NCBI GenBank assembly: GCA_016841425.1
Contig: JAENZE010000002.1
Location: 294,512 to 358,511, forward strand
Reading direction: 5' to 3'
DNA length: 64,000 bases
Source: Syntrophomonas sp.
Lineage (GTDB): Bacteria; Bacillota; Syntrophomonadia; Syntrophomonadales; Syntrophomonadaceae
Positions 62,288-64,000 of this stretch are shown here, piece by piece; position 1 is the stretch's first letter; the number at the start of each line of letters is the position of its first letter. The translations under genes and the position numbers were made by a program. Under the pieces are notes generated by a model. That model was not told the DNA's origin, made no database searches, and saw nothing but the letters and a program-made list of their open reading frames with translations.

Positions 62288-63073
62288 ATGTATGTGTATA
62301 AAAACCTCATCTGTTCTTTGGAAAACAATATTATGTTTATAACAATCAATCGTCCCAAAGTTCTAAATGCGCTTAATTCAGAGGTGTTTAATGAGTTATA
62401 CTCGGTATTTGAACAGATGAAAGACGACGATCAGGTTCGGGTAGTTATCCTTACCGGAAGTGGGAATAAGGCATTCGTTGCTGGCTCGGATGTATCCGAA
62501 ATGTCTGAATGTAATCTTATCCAAGCACGCAATTTTGCACTTGGTGTTAACCGTGCTCAGCAAGCTATTGCGCGCTTCCCCCGCCCAACCATAGCGGCGA
62601 TTAATGGATTTGCTTTTGGCGGGGGTCTTGAGGTAGCGATGTGCTGTGATATTCGGATAGCTTCTGAAAATGCCAAATTCGGCCAGCCTGAAGTTAATGT
62701 AGGAATAATTCCAGGTGGTGGTGGTACCCAAAGACTTGCTCGGTTAATTGGGGCCGGACGGGCAAAAGAGATGATATACACATGTATGACTATAGATGCG
62801 CAAAGGGCATTTGAAATAGGGTTGGTAAACCGCGTTGTAACTCAGGAAGCCCTTATGGAAGAGGCCTTAAAAATGGCCAGGAAAATCGGGGAGAAGTCCA
62901 ATGTTATGTTAACCTTTGCCAAAGCTGCTATAGACACTGGAGCAGATATGGACCTGGACAATGCTTTAAGAACAGAAATTGAATTATTTGCCGAATGTTT
63001 CGGTTCTATAGATGGCAAGGAAGGGCTAATAGCATTTGTTGAAAAAAGGAAGGCAAATTTCATCGGAAAATAA
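62288..63073 (+). CDS. Enoyl-CoA hydratase/crotonase, copy 2
   Basis: This 261-aa enzyme has both catalytic Glu residues in [13 protein letters not shown] and [20 protein letters not shown]. The oxyanion-hole segment is [10 protein letters not shown]. It is clearly related to copy 1 at 58565 but diverged through its entire length, so it is not a recent duplicate. SD GGAGGTG lies at the end of the MaoC gene. It forms an operon with MaoC and the second hydroxyacyl-CoA dehydrogenase. Confidence 0.93.
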   Translation: MYVYKNLICSLENNIMFITINRPKVLNALNSEVFNELYSVFEQMKDDDQVRVVILTGSGNKAFVAGSDVSEMSECNLIQARNFALGVNRAQQAIARFPRPTIAAINGFAFGGGLEVAMCCDIRIASENAKFGQPEVNVGIIPGGGGTQRLARLIGAGRAKEMIYTCMTIDAQRAFEIGLVNRVVTQEALMEEALKMARKIGEKSNVMLTFAKAAIDTGADMDLDNALRTEIELFAECFGSIDGKEGLIAFVEKRKANFIGK

Positions 63074-63096
63074 ATTTTGTGAAAGGATGTTTGATT

Positions 63097-63945
63097 ATGG
63101 AGGTAAAGACTATTGCAATCATTGGTGCAGGAGCCATGGGTCTTGGAGTTGCTCAGGTAAGCGCGGCAGCAGGTTATGAAGTTGTACTAAATGATATCTC
63201 CGATTCTTCATTGGAGAGAGCAATTAATGCAATTAAAAAGAGTTTGGAAAAAATGGTAAGCAAGGGAAAATTGGCTGAGACAGAGATGAATGATACTCTA
63301 GCTCGAATCAAGACTACTACAGATCTAGAAGCCGCTTGCAAGGATGCAGATCTGCTGGTGGAGTGTGTGTTTGAAAACCTGGATCTGAAAAAAGAAATGT
63401 TTAAAAAATTCGAGCAGTACTGCAAGCCAGAGGCCATATTGGGAACCAACACTTCCGCTATTCCGGTAACCGAAATTGCCAGTGCTACCAATTGTGGTGA
63501 CAGGGTTATCGGCATTCACTTCATGAATCCAGTTCCTCTCATGAAGGGAGTAGAGATCATTCGGGGTCAGCTGACTTCTGATGAAACAACTGAAGTTACC
63601 TTGGATTACATTGCAAAGATTGGCAAAGAAGCTGCCATAGCAGTTGACTTTGCAGGTTTTATTGTCAGCAGATTACTGGACGTATTAATGAATGAAGCGG
63701 TAAAACTGGTTCAGGAAGGTAATTCTCCAGAGGATATCGATAAAGCCATGCGTCTTTGTGCTGGACATCCTATGGGACCCTGCAAGTTGCTTGACCTGGT
63801 AGGAGCAGAAATAGCCATGCATGGGATGGAGACCATGGAGAGAGACTTTGGTGATCGGTATAAACCTCACCCATTGCTTAAGAAAAGAGTCCTGGCAGGG
63901 CTTTTGGGAATGAAAACCGGCAAAGGGTTCTACGACTACAAGTAA
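63097..63945 (+). CDS. hbd: 3-hydroxybutyryl-CoA dehydrogenase, copy 2
   Basis: This 282-aa NAD-dependent (S)-3-hydroxyacyl-CoA dehydrogenase has the Rossmann motif [20 protein letters not shown], then [13 protein letters not shown] and [16 protein letters not shown], which holds the active-site His. [19 protein letters not shown] and [13 protein letters not shown] follow. Residues differ from copy 1 across the protein (for example HFMNPV against HFFNPV). ATG 63097 is preferred, with AAAGGA upstream; an in-frame GTG at 63079 has no SD. Confidence 0.92.
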   Translation: MEVKTIAIIGAGAMGLGVAQVSAAAGYEVVLNDISDSSLERAINAIKKSLEKMVSKGKLAETEMNDTLARIKTTTDLEAACKDADLLVECVFENLDLKKEMFKKFEQYCKPEAILGTNTSAIPVTEIASATNCGDRVIGIHFMNPVPLMKGVEIIRGQLTSDETTEVTLDYIAKIGKEAAIAVDFAGFIVSRLLDVLMNEAVKLVQEGNSPEDIDKAMRLCAGHPMGPCKLLDLVGAEIAMHGMETMERDFGDRYKPHPLLKKRVLAGLLGMKTGKGFYDYK

Positions 63946-63990
63946 ATGGTGGATGGGTAGCACAATAAGATACATATTTGGAAAGGAGAT

Positions 63991-64000
63991 ATGATTATGT
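63991..64000 (+). CDS. Start of a further gene (cut by window end)
   Basis: AAAGGAG (63982-63988) is followed by ATG at 63991 (a second in-frame ATG at 63997), 45 bp after hbd copy 2. The second sigma-54 operon therefore continues past the window. The product cannot be told; an acyl-CoA dehydrogenase or thiolase would be natural. Confidence 0.5.

Overview
The window looks like a chromosomal segment of a low-GC, endospore-forming Clostridia bacterium. The best fit is the Syntrophomonadaceae (a Syntrophomonas-like fatty-acid oxidiser). This rests on three things: sporulation genes (spoIIP-like, YIEGIA and its capping partner, spoIVA, a BofC-like protein, gerW/ytfJ, spmAB), Firmicutes gene orders (cmk-plsC-ispH/rpsA; bofC-ruvABC-queA-tgt-yajC-secDF; scpAB-spmAB), and a beta-oxidation/CoA-transferase cluster. 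The species is inference; no rRNA or tRNA gene was seen.

Layout. 1-2739: aromatic amino acid genes (partial chorismate mutase, DAHP synthase) flank a nitrilase/YjbQ pair on the minus strand. 2921-7655: a complete branched-chain amino acid type ABC importer (livKHMGF). 7770-11840: an MFS exporter and a five-domain flavodiiron NADH oxidase for O2 detoxification. 12144-17431: cmk, plsC, an IspH-ribosomal S1 fusion, fmdB, mobA and a type 2 IPP isomerase. 17450-17660: a hairpin-flanked structured element. 17733-26337: sporulation and membrane genes, der, plsY, gpsA. 26497-37867: spoIVA, the BofC-like gene, ruvCAB, queuosine genes, yajC and secDF. 38026-48219: a cation efflux gene, a 211-bp tandem repeat array (with a fourth, inverted copy about 8 kb away), a DHH-CBS-tRNA nucleotidyltransferase fusion, scpAB, gerW and spmAB.

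48220-64000 is an accessory catabolic region and the most interesting part. It encodes a divergent thiolase, a GAF-PAS-AAA+-Fis sigma-54 activator, two short-chain dehydrogenases, a zinc alcohol dehydrogenase, an MFS carboxylate-type carrier preceded by a 34-residue membrane peptide, two 3-hydroxyacyl-CoA dehydrogenases, two crotonases, a MaoC-type hydratase, a class I CoA-transferase and a Usp. Five sigma-54 (-24/-12) promoters can be read directly from the sequence. Four copies of one dyad, GCAAATGacACAG-N16-CTGTgTCATTTGC, lie 57-199 bp upstream of them and always have a 16-nt spacer. I infer that these are enhancer sites for the activator encoded at 50111-52108. That would make the region one locally wired sigma-54 regulon for uptake and oxidation of a short hydroxy- or unsaturated acid, or an alcohol, by way of acyl-CoA.

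Other notable points are an apparent AUA start codon for the IPP isomerase, an internal Shine-Dalgarno/ATG at the S1 boundary of the IspH-RpsA fusion, a candidate regulatory leader on the cation transporter, and several REP-like palindromes.
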